A program made the translations under genes and the position numbers. Shown here one piece after another: positions 16,025 to 25,060 of a stretch of DNA of 51,710 nucleotides. Within the stretch, counting starts at the first letter, position 1, and every line of letters starts with the position of its first letter. Below the pieces are notes generated by a model. That model was given only the letters and a program-made list of their open reading frames with translations. It was not told the DNA's origin and did no database searches. The stretch comes from Gemmatimonadota bacterium. GTDB taxonomy: Bacteria > Latescibacterota > UBA2968 > UBA8231. The stretch is from positions 1-51,710 of the forward strand of contig VXML01000085.1 of assembly GCA_009841115.1 (NCBI GenBank). The letters are read 5' to 3'.

Positions 16025-17377
16025 ATGACACAGATCAAACGCCGCTGGTGGATCATCTCCCTGCTCTTAGTCCTCGTCTTGGGCGGGGCTTGGCTTGGTG
16101 AGCACCTGATGCACGAGGAAGCCGAATCCTCCATCCCCACCTATCCAGTCCAGCAGGGCGAGTTCGTCATCGAACTCAAGCTCAAGGGCGGCGAGTTGGA
16201 ATCAGTAGAAGCCGAAAACATCGTCGCGCCCCGCGTTCGCGGCCAGCTCAAAATCGTCGAGTTGTTTCCCGAAGGCGAGCAAGCCACAGTGGGTGACTTA
16301 TTGGTGCAATTTGAACAGACGGATTTCCAGAAGCGGGTCATGGACGACGAGCAGCAGGTCGAGTCCTCTAAGGCCGACCTAGAAAAAACGCTAGCCACCC
16401 ACAAGGCCGAAATCGCCAAGCTCGAAGCCGAAATTGCCAACGAGGAGGCCAATTTGCGCTTGGCCGAGCTAAAGATCGAGCGCATGGCCTTTGAGGCCAC
16501 TGTGCAAAAGGAAGAAGCCGAAATTGAGGCCCACAAAGCCAAGCTGAGCCATCAGCAGGCCATCGAAAAACTGGCCTCGCAAAAAATCGTCAACGCCGCT
16601 GAAGTCAAAAAGCGCCAACTCGACATCGAACGCCAAGAGCGCGATTTGAAAAAGTCGCGCGACGATCTGGCGAGCACGACCATCAAGGCCGAAAAGCCCG
16701 GTTTAGTCGTGTACGGCAAGGTGTGGAAGGGCGAGCGGCCGGAAAAGATCCGCGTCGGCGACGAGATCTGGGGTGGCGTCAACGTCATTTCCCTACCCGA
16801 TCTTTCCCACATGCAGGTCAAAACCTACGTCAACGAGGTCGAGGTCGATAAGCTCGACACCGGCCAAGTCGCCACCATCAAGCTCGACGCCCTCCCCGAA
16901 CCCACATTCCACGGCAAAATCAAGAGCATCGCCTCACTCGGCCGCGAGAAGGAAGGCGAAAAAAACGTCAAAGTTTTCGACGTGATCATCCAGATCGAAG
17001 AAGGAGATGTCCGCCTCAAACCCGGCATGACCGCCACCTGTCACGTCGTCGTCGAGACCATCCCGCCGCGACCGACGGCCGCGCCAGACTCCGTGCAAAG
17101 CGAGGCCGCCGAAGTCGCGACCGCCACACCCATGCCCCTCTACATCCCCCTAGACGCGGTCTTTGAGAAAGACGGGCGCACCCTCGTCTATCGCCTAATG
17201 GGCGGTCAGCCCGAGGAGCGGGAAGTGAAGCTAGGCCAGAAAAACGAGGACTTTGTCATTATCGAAGAAGGGCTAGCACCCGGCGACCACGTCGCCCTGC
17301 GCGACCCGCTCCAAGCGGCCGACGCCAGCGGCCTCATGGAGGAGGCCGACGCCTTGCCTGCTCCCCAAGCGCACTAA
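16025..17377 (+). CDS. HlyD/MacA-type membrane fusion protein, adaptor 2 (membrane-anchored)
   Basis: A 450-residue adaptor with one membrane segment near the start (about 9-26) in place of a lipobox. The layout matches adaptor 1: lipoyl half, long coiled-coil hairpin (about 100-215, Lys/Glu-rich), second lipoyl half, beta-barrel, plus a Pro/Ala-rich insert near 340-370. Its stop overlaps the permease start (TAATG). It is similar to but clearly diverged from adaptor 1, so the pair could form a mixed hexamer or serve alternative channels. The start is the ATG at 16025 with a GGAAGGGC site. Confidence 0.87.
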   Translation: MTQIKRRWWIISLLLVLVLGGAWLGEHLMHEEAESSIPTYPVQQGEFVIELKLKGGELESVEAENIVAPRVRGQLKIVELFPEGEQATVGDLLVQFEQTDFQKRVMDDEQQVESSKADLEKTLATHKAEIAKLEAEIANEEANLRLAELKIERMAFEATVQKEEAEIEAHKAKLSHQQAIEKLASQKIVNAAEVKKRQLDIERQERDLKKSRDDLASTTIKAEKPGLVVYGKVWKGERPEKIRVGDEIWGGVNVISLPDLSHMQVKTYVNEVEVDKLDTGQVATIKLDALPEPTFHGKIKSIASLGREKEGEKNVKVFDVIIQIEEGDVRLKPGMTATCHVVVETIPPRPTAAPDSVQSEAAEVATATPMPLYIPLDAVFEKDGRTLVYRLMGGQPEEREVKLGQKNEDFVIIEEGLAPGDHVALRDPLQAADASGLMEEADALPAPQAH

Positions 17378-18624
17378 TGGATTTACGCGAAACCGCCTCT
17401 TTGAGCCTAGTCGGCCTGCTGTCGCACAAGCTGCGGACCTTGCTGACCATGTTAGGTATCATCTTCGGCGTGGCCGCGGTCATTGCCATGCTCTCCATCG
17501 GCGAAGGTGCCAAGCAGGAATCCCTCGAACAAATCCGTCAGATGGGTATTAGCAATATTATTGTCCAGCATTGGCAAAAAGAAGCCGACGAGGAGACCGA
17601 AGCCGCCGACATCGACCACAATCGCTCTCCGGGCCTGACTTGGGACGATGCGCGGTCGATTGCCCGCATCTGCCTGTTGGCCGACTACGTCACTCCCCAG
17701 CGCGAGCTCAAAGTCAAAGCCCAAGCCCAAGATCACATCTTCCGCACCATGGTGGTGGGCACAACGCCCGACTATCTGACTGTGCTCGACGCCCGCATGG
17801 GGAGCGGGGTCTTTTTTTCTGGCGAGGACCTGAACACCGCCAAGCGCGTCTGCGTATTGGGTGCAGACGCCAAGCGAGCGCTGTTCTTTTTTGACAATCC
17901 CTTGGGCGGCCGGGTCAAAATCCGCAACCAGTGGTTTACGGTCATCGGCGTGCTCGAAGACAAGGGCGCGGCCGGCGGCAAAATCGGCGGGGTGCTCGAA
18001 GTGCGCAACACCGACGAGGATATCTACGTCCCGCTGACGGCCCTGCTCAACCGCTTCCACCGAGAGCCGAGTGAGTCCGAGCTGACCCAAATCACCGTCA
18101 AGATCCCCAACTCCAACCAATTGCCAGAGGCCGCGGCCATCGTCCGCACCATCCTCAACCGGCGGCATCGCGGTGTCGAGGACTTCAAGATCGCCATTCC
18201 CGAAGAGCTGTTGCGCCAAAGCCAGAAAACGCAGCAGATCTTCAACATCGTCATGGGCTGCATCGCCGGCATTTCCCTGTTGGTCGGCGGCATCGGCATT
18301 ATGAATATCATGCTGGCCTCGGTGCTCGAACGCACGCGCGAAATCGGCATCCGCCGTGCCTTGGGTGCGCGGCGGCGCGACATCCTCGCGCAGTTTTTGG
18401 TCGAATCGCTGTTGGTCAGCCTGATCGGTGGCCTGATTGGGGTGGTGCTAGGCTACGCCATCCCGGAAGTGATCACCCTGTACGCGGGCTGGCGCACCAT
18501 CGTTCAGCCTTGGACGATTGCCCTCGCTTTTGGGGTTTCGGCCGCGGTCGGCATTGGTTTTGGCATGTACCCGGCCCGCCAAGCCGCCCTCCTCAACCCC
18601 ATAGACGCCCTGCGCTACGAATAG
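17377..18624 (+). CDS. MacB/FtsX-type ABC transporter permease
   Basis: A 415-residue inner-membrane permease. One membrane helix near 20-40 (LGIIFGVAAVIAMLSIGEGA), a periplasmic MacB-type core domain (about 45-275), then three C-terminal helices (about 280-305, 335-365, 375-400) with the typical GIGIMNIMLASVLERTREIG and RRALGARRRDILAQFL segments. It has no ATPase domain of its own; the ATPase is the separate product of 14133-14831. Such pumps act as mechanotransmitters that push peptides, lipoproteins or small toxins out of the periplasm. Last gene of the operon; a hairpin follows directly. Confidence 0.92.
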   Translation: MDLRETASLSLVGLLSHKLRTLLTMLGIIFGVAAVIAMLSIGEGAKQESLEQIRQMGISNIIVQHWQKEADEETEAADIDHNRSPGLTWDDARSIARICLLADYVTPQRELKVKAQAQDHIFRTMVVGTTPDYLTVLDARMGSGVFFSGEDLNTAKRVCVLGADAKRALFFFDNPLGGRVKIRNQWFTVIGVLEDKGAAGGKIGGVLEVRNTDEDIYVPLTALLNRFHREPSESELTQITVKIPNSNQLPEAAAIVRTILNRRHRGVEDFKIAIPEELLRQSQKTQQIFNIVMGCIAGISLLVGGIGIMNIMLASVLERTREIGIRRALGARRRDILAQFLVESLLVSLIGGLIGVVLGYAIPEVITLYAGWRTIVQPWTIALAFGVSAAVGIGFGMYPARQAALLNPIDALRYE

Positions 18625-18655
18625 TAGGGGGCGGTTTCAAACCGCCCCCTACTTT
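18624..18655 (+). terminator. GC-rich hairpin after the MacAB-like operon
   Basis: GTAGGGGGCGG, short loop, CCGCCCCCTAC, then TTT. The stem begins in the stop codon of the permease gene. It may be a terminator or a member of a dispersed palindromic repeat family; only one copy is in the window. Confidence 0.6.
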
Positions 18656-18712
18656 GACGACAGCCGCCGCGTGGCCTTACTTATTTAGCCCATCCGCAAG
18701 CGAGGAGGTCGC

Positions 18713-18901
18713 ATGATCCGCTTTAAGAAAGAAGCGATCGAACAGATGCTCGAAGAGCGCAAATCCGAAATCAACCTGACCACCTATCAGCACATCAAAA
18801 AGGCCATCGACCAAGGCACAGAGGACATGGACCCGTACACCCTGTCCAATATATGCCGAGACCTCAAGTGCCTGCCCACCGACATCGTCGAATATGTCTG
18901 A
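18713..18901 (+). CDS. Small Cro/C1-type HTH protein (YozG-like)
   Basis: A 62-residue protein. The end, LSNICRDLKCLPTDIVEYV, matches the closing helix of small XRE-family regulators (HTH_26/YozG type, LC-x-x-LNCQPGDLLEYV). The first half is more Lys/Glu-rich than usual and its recognition helix is hard to place, so DNA binding is likely but not certain. GAGGAGG lies 6 nt before the ATG. It sits just before speD and may be transcribed with it. Confidence 0.65.
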   Translation: MIRFKKEAIEQMLEERKSEINLTTYQHIKKAIDQGTEDMDPYTLSNICRDLKCLPTDIVEYV

Positions 18902-18940
18902 GGGCCTCGTTGCAGTTTGCCACCGCTCCGGCGCGTTCCA

Positions 18941-19297
18941 ATGCAGGCCCTAGGCCGCCATCTGCTCGTCGATCTCTATGGCTGCAACCGCGAGCGGCTC
19001 GACGACCCAGACTATATCACCGCCGAGCTGCAGGCCGCAGCCCAAGCGGCTGGCACCCGCGTCTTGGGCGCGGCATTCCATCGCTTCAGTCCGGGTGGAG
19101 TCACTGGCGTGCTCATCGTCCAAGAGAGCCATTTGGCCGTCCACACCTGGCCCGAGCGCGGTTATGCCGCCCTCGATCTCTTCACCTGCGGCCACCAAAC
19201 AGACCCGTGGGCAGCCTATCAACGGCTCCGGTGCGCCTTCGGCGCAACGCAAGACAATGTAGTGGAAGTCAGCCGAGGATTGGGCGCGGGCGAGTGA
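18941..19297 (+). CDS. speD: S-adenosylmethionine decarboxylase proenzyme
   Basis: A pyruvoyl-dependent decarboxylase that makes decarboxylated AdoMet for spermidine synthesis. The bacterial short form (118 residues from this start) shows LGRHLLVDLYGC at the N-terminus. The processing site lies in ESHLAVHTWPE, where cleavage before Ser yields the pyruvoyl group, and is followed by YAALDLFTCG with the catalytic Cys. ATG 18941 matches the family start. A TTG at 18917 would add eight residues and has a GAGGG site upstream, so the start is not settled. No spermidine synthase gene is in the window. Confidence 0.9.
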   Translation: MQALGRHLLVDLYGCNRERLDDPDYITAELQAAAQAAGTRVLGAAFHRFSPGGVTGVLIVQESHLAVHTWPERGYAALDLFTCGHQTDPWAAYQRLRCAFGATQDNVVEVSRGLGAGE

Positions 19298-19322
19298 GGC
19301 TCCTCGCCAGCAAAAGTGTGGG

Positions 19323-20213
19323 CTACTCCTCGCCCTCTAACATGCTGCGCAAGTAGCGCCTGAACGCCTCGGCGCGGTCTTCGATCACGGCCTGTAGCTG
19401 GAGGATTTCCTGCTGGCGCGCCTTCAGTTTGTGAATTTTCAGCGCGACTTCGGCAATCGACGACTCGAGATCAAATTCGGCCAAGGACTCGTCTTGCGCG
19501 AGCAATCGCACCTGCTCACGCGGCTGTTCTCCGCTCACCAAAATCCGCTCCTCGGGCCGCCGCGCTTTAGCCCGCTTCTGTTCCACCTGGGTACATAGCC
19601 GATACTCGTCCTCCAAGCGGCGTATCAAGTCGGCATTGGCACTCCATTCGGCCTTGAGGCGGTCGGCGATGTCCTCTAATAGCTCTTGCTTTTGCTGAAT
19701 TTCGTCCGGCCCGTCATCCACCTCAATTTTCATCTGTCCGCTGTAGTGCAGGTTCGCACTGCGGATTCCGACCCCGAGTAGTTCCCGCGACTCCTGATAG
19801 AGCGTCAGTTGGGCCGACAAGCCCCGGTCTGGTTGCTCGGCCAACTTCTGGATGAGGACGCCGATTTCCCAATCGTAGGCCAGACCCAAGCGCTCGGCCA
19901 CGCTATCCTGCCGGGCCTCTAAGGCGACCAACTTCCAGTCGAGTTCAACCATGTGCTGCACCAACCGGAGTGAGGAGCGCAGCGCTTCTCGCAGCACGGT
20001 AGAATTCGCTGCATTCAGCTTCAGGCTATCGATGCGGGCCGACAGCGCCTCGGCTGAGGCCGCAATCTTCAAACGCTGGCTGGCGAGGGAATCGCGCTGG
20101 CTTTCCAAGGCGCGGTACTGGGCCTTTAGGTCGCCCAACCTACCTGTATCTCCAGGCGCAACCCCGGGCAGCGCCAACCCCAAAACCAACAACAGAATGG
20201 ATGGATTTCTCAT
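19323..20213 (-). CDS. Exported coiled-coil protein
   Basis: A 296-residue protein with a cleavable signal (about 1-20, LLLVLGLALPGVAPG). The rest is almost all helical, rich in Leu, Glu, Arg and Gln, with heptad patterns near 25-60, 150-200 and 240-290. No family recognised. It starts 2 nt after the NtrC-type regulator gene, so it is the third gene of the kinase-regulator operon. A periplasmic partner of the kinase sensor or an envelope scaffold is possible, but only the gene order supports this. Confidence 0.65.
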   Translation of the reverse strand: MRNPSILLLVLGLALPGVAPGDTGRLGDLKAQYRALESQRDSLASQRLKIAASAEALSARIDSLKLNAANSTVLREALRSSLRLVQHMVELDWKLVALEARQDSVAERLGLAYDWEIGVLIQKLAEQPDRGLSAQLTLYQESRELLGVGIRSANLHYSGQMKIEVDDGPDEIQQKQELLEDIADRLKAEWSANADLIRRLEDEYRLCTQVEQKRAKARRPEERILVSGEQPREQVRLLAQDESLAEFDLESSIAEVALKIHKLKARQQEILQLQAVIEDRAEAFRRYLRSMLEGEE

Positions 20214-20215
20214 TG

Positions 20216-21676
20216 CTAATCTAGACCGTATTTGTCGAGCTTGTAGTACAAAGCACTCGTCTTGATGCCCAAAAGCGAAGCGGCCTTCGTCTTAACGTGC
20301 TGCGCTTCCTCCAGCGCCCGAGCGATTAGGTCGCGCTCCACCTCGTCGAGGCGTTCGTTGAGTAGCAAGCTCCCGTCATCCGTGTCTCCCGCCCGCTCCT
20401 CAATAACCTCTTCCTCCGCAGTCCCCTCGTCAAAAGTCAGCGGCAGATCGTGATAGCCGATTTCCTCGCTGTCTACCAACACCATCGTGCGCTCGATGAC
20501 ATTTTCCAGTTCGCGCACATTGCCGGGCCACGGGTAGCTTTTCAAGCCAGCTAGGGCTTCTTCGGTTAGACGCTTGGGCGGGATGTTCATTTCCCCACAT
20601 TTTTTTTGCGTAAAGTGTTTCACCAATAATTCAATGTCCTCTCGCCGCTCCCGCAACGGCGGCAAAGTGAGGGGGATGACCTCCAGCCGATAGAAGAGAT
20701 CTTCGCGGAAGGTGCCCTCTTTGACCATGCGCTTGAGCGGCCGATTGGTAGCCCCTACCACCCGCGCATCTACGTCGAGCGGCTGCTCGCCTCCCACGCG
20801 GTCGAACTGCTTTTCCTGCAACACCCGCAACAGCCGCACTTGAGTCTCCAAAGGTATATCGCCGATCTCGTCTAAAAAAATCGTTCCCCCCTCGGCCAGT
20901 TCAAACTTGCCCTTCTTGCTCCGCACCGCGCTGGTAAAAGCCCCTCGCTCGTGCCCAAACAACTCGCTTTCGACCAACCCAGTCGGCAAGGCACCGCAGT
21001 TGACCTTGACGAACGGCCCCTTGCTGCGGCGGCTCTGGTAGTGGATGGCGCGAGCAACCAGCTCCTTGCCAGTGCCGCTTTCCCCGTAGATCAGCACTGA
21101 CGACGACGACGACGCCACCTTGCGCACTTGTTCGCGCACGGCCTTGATCTGCGGCGATTGGCCGACGATCTCGCCGAAGTTGTAGCGGCTGTCGATTTCT
21201 TCGCGTAGATAGCGGTTTTGCTCGAATAAGTGCTCCCAGTCCCGCAGCTTGGCCTCAGCTTCTTGGCGGAGGGTTTGGGCTTCCTGCAGCTTGGCTTGGG
21301 CTTCCTGCAGCTTGGTTCGATAATCGAGGCGCTTATTGACCTTCAGCCACAGTTCGTCGGGCAGGAAAGGTTTGACGATAAAGTCGATCGCCCCCCGCTC
21401 CATCGCCTCTACGGCCAGCTCCCGGGTGTCGTAGGCCGTCATCATCATCACGTCGGTGTCTGGTGCTTGGCGCTGGACTGCCTCCATCACCGCCAACCCG
21501 TCCATCTCCTCCATGCGGTAATCCGTAATGACTAGGTCAAAAGGCTCGTCCTTCATCCGCGCCAAACCTTCGCGACCACTGCCTGCAGCCGCGGCTTGGT
21601 GCCCCATCTTGTTCAAGCTCAGCACCAGTCCGTCGCCGAGGCTTTTGTTGTCGTCGATAATCAGAATCCTGCCCAT
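20216..21676 (-). CDS. NtrC-family sigma54 response regulator with GAFTSA motif
   Basis: A 486-residue response regulator. The receiver domain (1-115) has the acidic pair DD at 8-9, phospho-acceptor D52 and K102. A coiled-coil linker (about 117-150) contains LQEAQ repeats. The AAA+ domain (about 165-400) has Walker A GESGTGKE and FLDEIG. A Fis-type HTH closes the protein (TKAASLLGIKTSALYYKLDKYGLD region). The sigma54-contacting loop reads GAFTSA instead of GAFTGA. The frame is open upstream, but ATG 21676 (MGRILIIDD) has a GGGG site and gives a 16-nt overlap with the kinase gene, as expected for a coupled pair. Confidence 0.9.
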   Translation of the reverse strand: MGRILIIDDNKSLGDGLVLSLNKMGHQAAAAGSGREGLARMKDEPFDLVITDYRMEEMDGLAVMEAVQRQAPDTDVMMMTAYDTRELAVEAMERGAIDFIVKPFLPDELWLKVNKRLDYRTKLQEAQAKLQEAQTLRQEAEAKLRDWEHLFEQNRYLREEIDSRYNFGEIVGQSPQIKAVREQVRKVASSSSSVLIYGESGTGKELVARAIHYQSRRSKGPFVKVNCGALPTGLVESELFGHERGAFTSAVRSKKGKFELAEGGTIFLDEIGDIPLETQVRLLRVLQEKQFDRVGGEQPLDVDARVVGATNRPLKRMVKEGTFREDLFYRLEVIPLTLPPLRERREDIELLVKHFTQKKCGEMNIPPKRLTEEALAGLKSYPWPGNVRELENVIERTMVLVDSEEIGYHDLPLTFDEGTAEEEVIEERAGDTDDGSLLLNERLDEVERDLIARALEEAQHVKTKAASLLGIKTSALYYKLDKYGLD

Positions 21677-23151
21677 AGTACCCCATCTTTGGACTGCGGC
21701 AGGCGCAGGCGGCACACCGTGCCTTCACCTTGCCGACTGTCTATTTCGATCCGGCCGCGATTTTCCTCAACTGCCCGCGCCACCAGCGCCATCCCCAAAC
21801 CCGATCCTTTCTCTTTAGTCGTAAAGAAAGGCTCAAAAAGGCGCGCCTGCACCTCCTCCGACATACCCGAGCCATCGTCGGCCACCTCGACGACGACCTC
21901 ATCTCCTACGACTGTAGCTCGCACTGTCAAGTGCCCACCATCGCGCATGGCTTGCACGGCGTTCTTCATCAGGTTGACCAGCGCCCGCTCCATCTGTTCG
22001 GCGTCGATGTAGCACACCAAATCCGGCGCGACGCGCTCCTCGTAGCTAATGCCCGCACTCTGCATTTCCGGGGCCAGTAAAAAGGCTGCGTTGGCTACTA
22101 GCGGGGCCAGCTCCGTCGGCTGCGGCTGCGCCGGTGCTGGGCGGGCGAATTCGAGAAATTCGGATATTACGCCATTGAGCCGACGCACTTCCTCAATGAC
22201 CTTCTCAATGTGTTGCTTGCGCTCGTCGCTGGCGGGCAAGTCGCCGGCGATCAGGCCGGCATACAGATCAATGCTGCTCAGCGGGTTGCGAATCTCGTGG
22301 GCAACGCCGCCCAGCATGAGGCGCAGTTGCGCATCGCGGGCGACTAGCTTGCGCCGCATCTCCTCCATAGTCTCGCCCAAATAGCCGATTTCGTCGTCGG
22401 ACGCGGTGGCCACCTCTTGGTTCATGTTGCCCCGACCGATTTCGCGCGCGGCCTCGACCAGCTTCTGAATGGGCCGCGTCAGCGTCCGCGCCAACCCCCA
22501 CGCCACTCCGACAGTAAGCAACGCACCCAACCCGGCAAAGATCAGCACCGACCGCCCAAAGACGCGGATGGAATCTACAAACCCAGCCCCGATTTCGACT
22601 CCGACGGCCGCGACGACCTCGCCGTCGTGAAAGATCGGGGCGTAGCCCGTCATGTACGGGATATCGCCGTCATAAAAAAGCACCGAATGCGCGGTATGGC
22701 CCCTCCAAACTCTCTCCAGCTCCCGGCGGTGAAAGAGCAGTTTGGGGTACTCGCGGCCAATGGGCATCAGGCCATCCGTGTCGAGCAGCGAGCGGTACTC
22801 GCGGTCGAAAACGAAGATGTGCCGGGCACCAACCCCTTGTTCGGCGCGCTGTAATTTAAGCATTAGGTTCCGATAGAGAGTGGAGTGCTCGCGGCCCTCG
22901 TGCAAATAGGGCAGCACGCTACCGGACAGCTTCGTACTCACCAGCGTGGCAACCGATACGAGGTGGTCGCGCATCTGCCGCTCCAAGCTGCGGTCCGTCA
23001 GCTCAAAGAGCACCCAACCCGATAGCCCCACAACGGCCATGACCAGCAGCACGAAGCTCAAAATCAGCTTGTGGCCGATCCGCGTCCGCGGACGCTCGCC
23101 GGAGGCGGGCTTGCCCCTAGTCATTTGGACAGACTCGACAAATTGACGCAT
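21661..23151 (-). CDS. Membrane sensor histidine kinase
   Basis: A 496-residue kinase. Membrane helices at about 28-50 and 200-222 enclose a periplasmic sensor of some 150 residues (dCache/sCache-like). HAMP follows (about 223-275), then the HisKA dimerisation helix with H285 in VAHEIRNPLSS. The ATPase domain has the N box NLMKNAVQ around N396, G1 ADDGSGMS and G2 GSGLGMALV. It partners the regulator at 20216-21676. It is divergent from the MbnP/MbnH-like pair, so copper or redox stress is a candidate signal, though only the map position suggests it. Confidence 0.92.
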   Translation of the reverse strand: MRQFVESVQMTRGKPASGERPRTRIGHKLILSFVLLVMAVVGLSGWVLFELTDRSLERQMRDHLVSVATLVSTKLSGSVLPYLHEGREHSTLYRNLMLKLQRAEQGVGARHIFVFDREYRSLLDTDGLMPIGREYPKLLFHRRELERVWRGHTAHSVLFYDGDIPYMTGYAPIFHDGEVVAAVGVEIGAGFVDSIRVFGRSVLIFAGLGALLTVGVAWGLARTLTRPIQKLVEAAREIGRGNMNQEVATASDDEIGYLGETMEEMRRKLVARDAQLRLMLGGVAHEIRNPLSSIDLYAGLIAGDLPASDERKQHIEKVIEEVRRLNGVISEFLEFARPAPAQPQPTELAPLVANAAFLLAPEMQSAGISYEERVAPDLVCYIDAEQMERALVNLMKNAVQAMRDGGHLTVRATVVGDEVVVEVADDGSGMSEEVQARLFEPFFTTKEKGSGLGMALVARAVEENRGRIEIDSRQGEGTVCRLRLPQSKDGVLWAGF

Positions 23152-23231
23152 CCTATTTGGTAATGTACCGTCTTAAAAAAAGACGAACAAGCGGAGTAGT
23201 AGTTCTCGTTCTTTAGCAAAAGGAGTACCCC

Positions 23232-24032
23232 ATGAAATATCTCATATTAGCCACCTGTTGCTTTTTGCTAGCTTGCGGCGATTCCGATGATGACCAAGGC
23301 GAAGTAACCGTCCATTTCAACCACACCGTCGCCGGTGCCGACCTCAAACACGAGGAGATACTCTACACCAATGCCGCTGGAAATGAATACGGCGTCACTC
23401 GCTTAGAGTACATCGTCTCGGATATCGCCTTGGAGACGGCCGGCGGCAAGCGCGTCGAATTGGCCGAATTCCACTACCGCAACGCCTTTGTCGGCGCGAC
23501 TCGCAGCGTTTCGGCCAAGGTGCCCGGTGGCGAATACGCTACCCTGCGCTTTACCTTTGGCATCGACGGCGCTAAAAACGAAACCGGTGCGCTGCCGAGC
23601 GTCGATCACTTCAATAACATGGCGTGGCCCGCTCCCATGGGCGGCGGCTACCACTACATGCGCATGGAGGGCCTCTTCCGCACCGACGACGGCGAGGGGG
23701 CCTTTATCACACATACTGGGCCGACGGGTGGGGAAGACTTTTCGTTTGCCGTCTCCCTGCCGCTTTCCCTAACCGTTAGTGGAGATGAGTGGGCAATTGC
23801 CGTGGTGATGGACCTCAACCAGTGGTACGACGCGCCATCGTTGTACGATTTTAACGACCGCGGCGGGATTATGGGCAACGCCGACGCGCAATTGACCTTG
23901 CAAGGCAACGGCGCTACGGTCTTTTCCCTAGGCCCCATCGGACACCCCGACCACGTCGGCCAAGGTCACGGGGAAGAGGAAGTCGAACAAGACCGTGCAG
24001 CGCAAGATCACGACGAACACGTAGAGGGATAA
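23232..24032 (+). CDS. MbnP-like copper-binding lipoprotein
   Basis: A 266-residue lipoprotein with lipobox LLAC (Cys15). It has the MbnP family layout: a beta-rich domain opening with VTVHFNHTVAG, then YTNAAGNEYGVTRLEYIVSDI and GGGYHYMRMEG. The C-terminal tail is rich in His, Asp and Glu (GHPDHVGQGHGEEE region) and could bind metal. In known pairs the diheme partner oxidises a Trp of MbnP to kynurenine, making a copper site; Trp residues are present (MAWPAP, DEWAIA, NQWYD), but the target one cannot be named from here. AAAGGAG lies before the ATG. Its partner gene starts 3 nt after its stop. Confidence 0.82.
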   Translation: MKYLILATCCFLLACGDSDDDQGEVTVHFNHTVAGADLKHEEILYTNAAGNEYGVTRLEYIVSDIALETAGGKRVELAEFHYRNAFVGATRSVSAKVPGGEYATLRFTFGIDGAKNETGALPSVDHFNNMAWPAPMGGGYHYMRMEGLFRTDDGEGAFITHTGPTGGEDFSFAVSLPLSLTVSGDEWAIAVVMDLNQWYDAPSLYDFNDRGGIMGNADAQLTLQGNGATVFSLGPIGHPDHVGQGHGEEEVEQDRAAQDHDEHVEG

Positions 24033-24035
24033 TCC

Positions 24036-25043
24036 ATGGGGCTTAGGGCACTAATCTTGCTAGGGCTAGTCGCCTGCGGCAAAGACGCTGGCGTGCCCCC
24101 TGCTCCTCCGCCTGCCCCAACCCCCTATGAACTAGTCGTGCCGGCGGGATTTCCCGCGCCGGAAATCCCGCCGGACAATCCCCTGACCATCGAGGGCATC
24201 GCCCTTGGCGAGCGGCTCTTTGCCGACCCCATCCTCTCCGTCGATAGCACCATCGCCTGCACTTCGTGCCACCTGTCCGACCACGCCTTCTCCGATCCAC
24301 GGCCCTTTAGCCAAGGCGTCGGCGGCCTCACCAGCCGCAACTCCATGCCGCTTTTTAACTTGCTCTGGAGCCCGTCCTTTTTCTGGGACGGACGCGCAGC
24401 CAGCCTCGAAGACCAAGCCCTCGAACCCGTGCAGACGCCCGTGGAAATGGGCGAAGATTGGGACCGCGTGGTGGCCAAACTGGAACGCCACCCCGAATAT
24501 CCCGCGCTCTTCGCCCGGGCCTTTGGCGACGTGCCGATCGACCAGCAACGCGTCGTCCAAGCCATCTCCCAATTCGAGCGCACCCTCATTTCGGCGGACA
24601 GCAAATACGACCGCTGGTTGGCCGGTCAAGCGGAACTCACCCCAGAAGAAGAACGGGGCTTCATCCTCTTTCACACCGAGGAGGGCGACTGCTTCCACTG
24701 CCACGTCGCGCCGCTTTTCACCAACAACGAGTTCCACAACAACGGGCTGGACCGCGATCCCCCGGATGATGGGTTGGCCGCGCTCACTGGGAAACGCTTT
24801 GATCGCGGCAAGTTCAAGACGCCAACCCTGCGCAACATCGAATACACTGCGCCGTACATGCACGATGGCCGCTTTCAGACCTTAGAGGAGGTCATCGAGC
24901 ACTACGACTCTGGCTTTCACCGCATAGTCCTCACCGACCCTCTGTTACTCGTCCGGCTCAACCTCGACCTGACTCCAGCCGACAAACGCGCCCTCGTGGC
25001 CTTTTTGAAAACCCTTTCCGACCCTCAATTCCAAGCCCCGTGA
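24036..25043 (+). CDS. MbnH/MauG-like diheme cytochrome c peroxidase (lipoprotein)
   Basis: A 335-residue lipoprotein (lipobox LVAC, Cys14). Two c-type heme sites are seen: CTSCH at 75-79 and CFHCH at 219-223. Conserved CCP/MauG segments include NSMPLFNLLW, FFWDGR, TPTLRNIEYTAPYMHDGRF and the closing KRALVAFLKTL. MauG-type enzymes use peroxide to build a high-valent diheme state that oxidises a partner protein. The neighbour is MbnP-like, so this is most likely MbnH rather than a detoxifying peroxidase. Cotranscribed with 23232-24032. Confidence 0.9.
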   Translation: MGLRALILLGLVACGKDAGVPPAPPPAPTPYELVVPAGFPAPEIPPDNPLTIEGIALGERLFADPILSVDSTIACTSCHLSDHAFSDPRPFSQGVGGLTSRNSMPLFNLLWSPSFFWDGRAASLEDQALEPVQTPVEMGEDWDRVVAKLERHPEYPALFARAFGDVPIDQQRVVQAISQFERTLISADSKYDRWLAGQAELTPEEERGFILFHTEEGDCFHCHVAPLFTNNEFHNNGLDRDPPDDGLAALTGKRFDRGKFKTPTLRNIEYTAPYMHDGRFQTLEEVIEHYDSGFHRIVLTDPLLLVRLNLDLTPADKRALVAFLKTLSDPQFQAP

Positions 25044-25060
25044 CGCCTGTTATTTTTCTC

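Noticed and set aside
17452..18219. 255-codon minus-strand frame opposite the MacB-like permease
   Set aside because: Shadow of the permease; no family features and no ribosome site.
24132..24863. 243-codon minus-strand frame opposite the diheme peroxidase
   Set aside because: The plus strand shows both heme motifs and the family signatures; the antisense frame is a GC-rich shadow.
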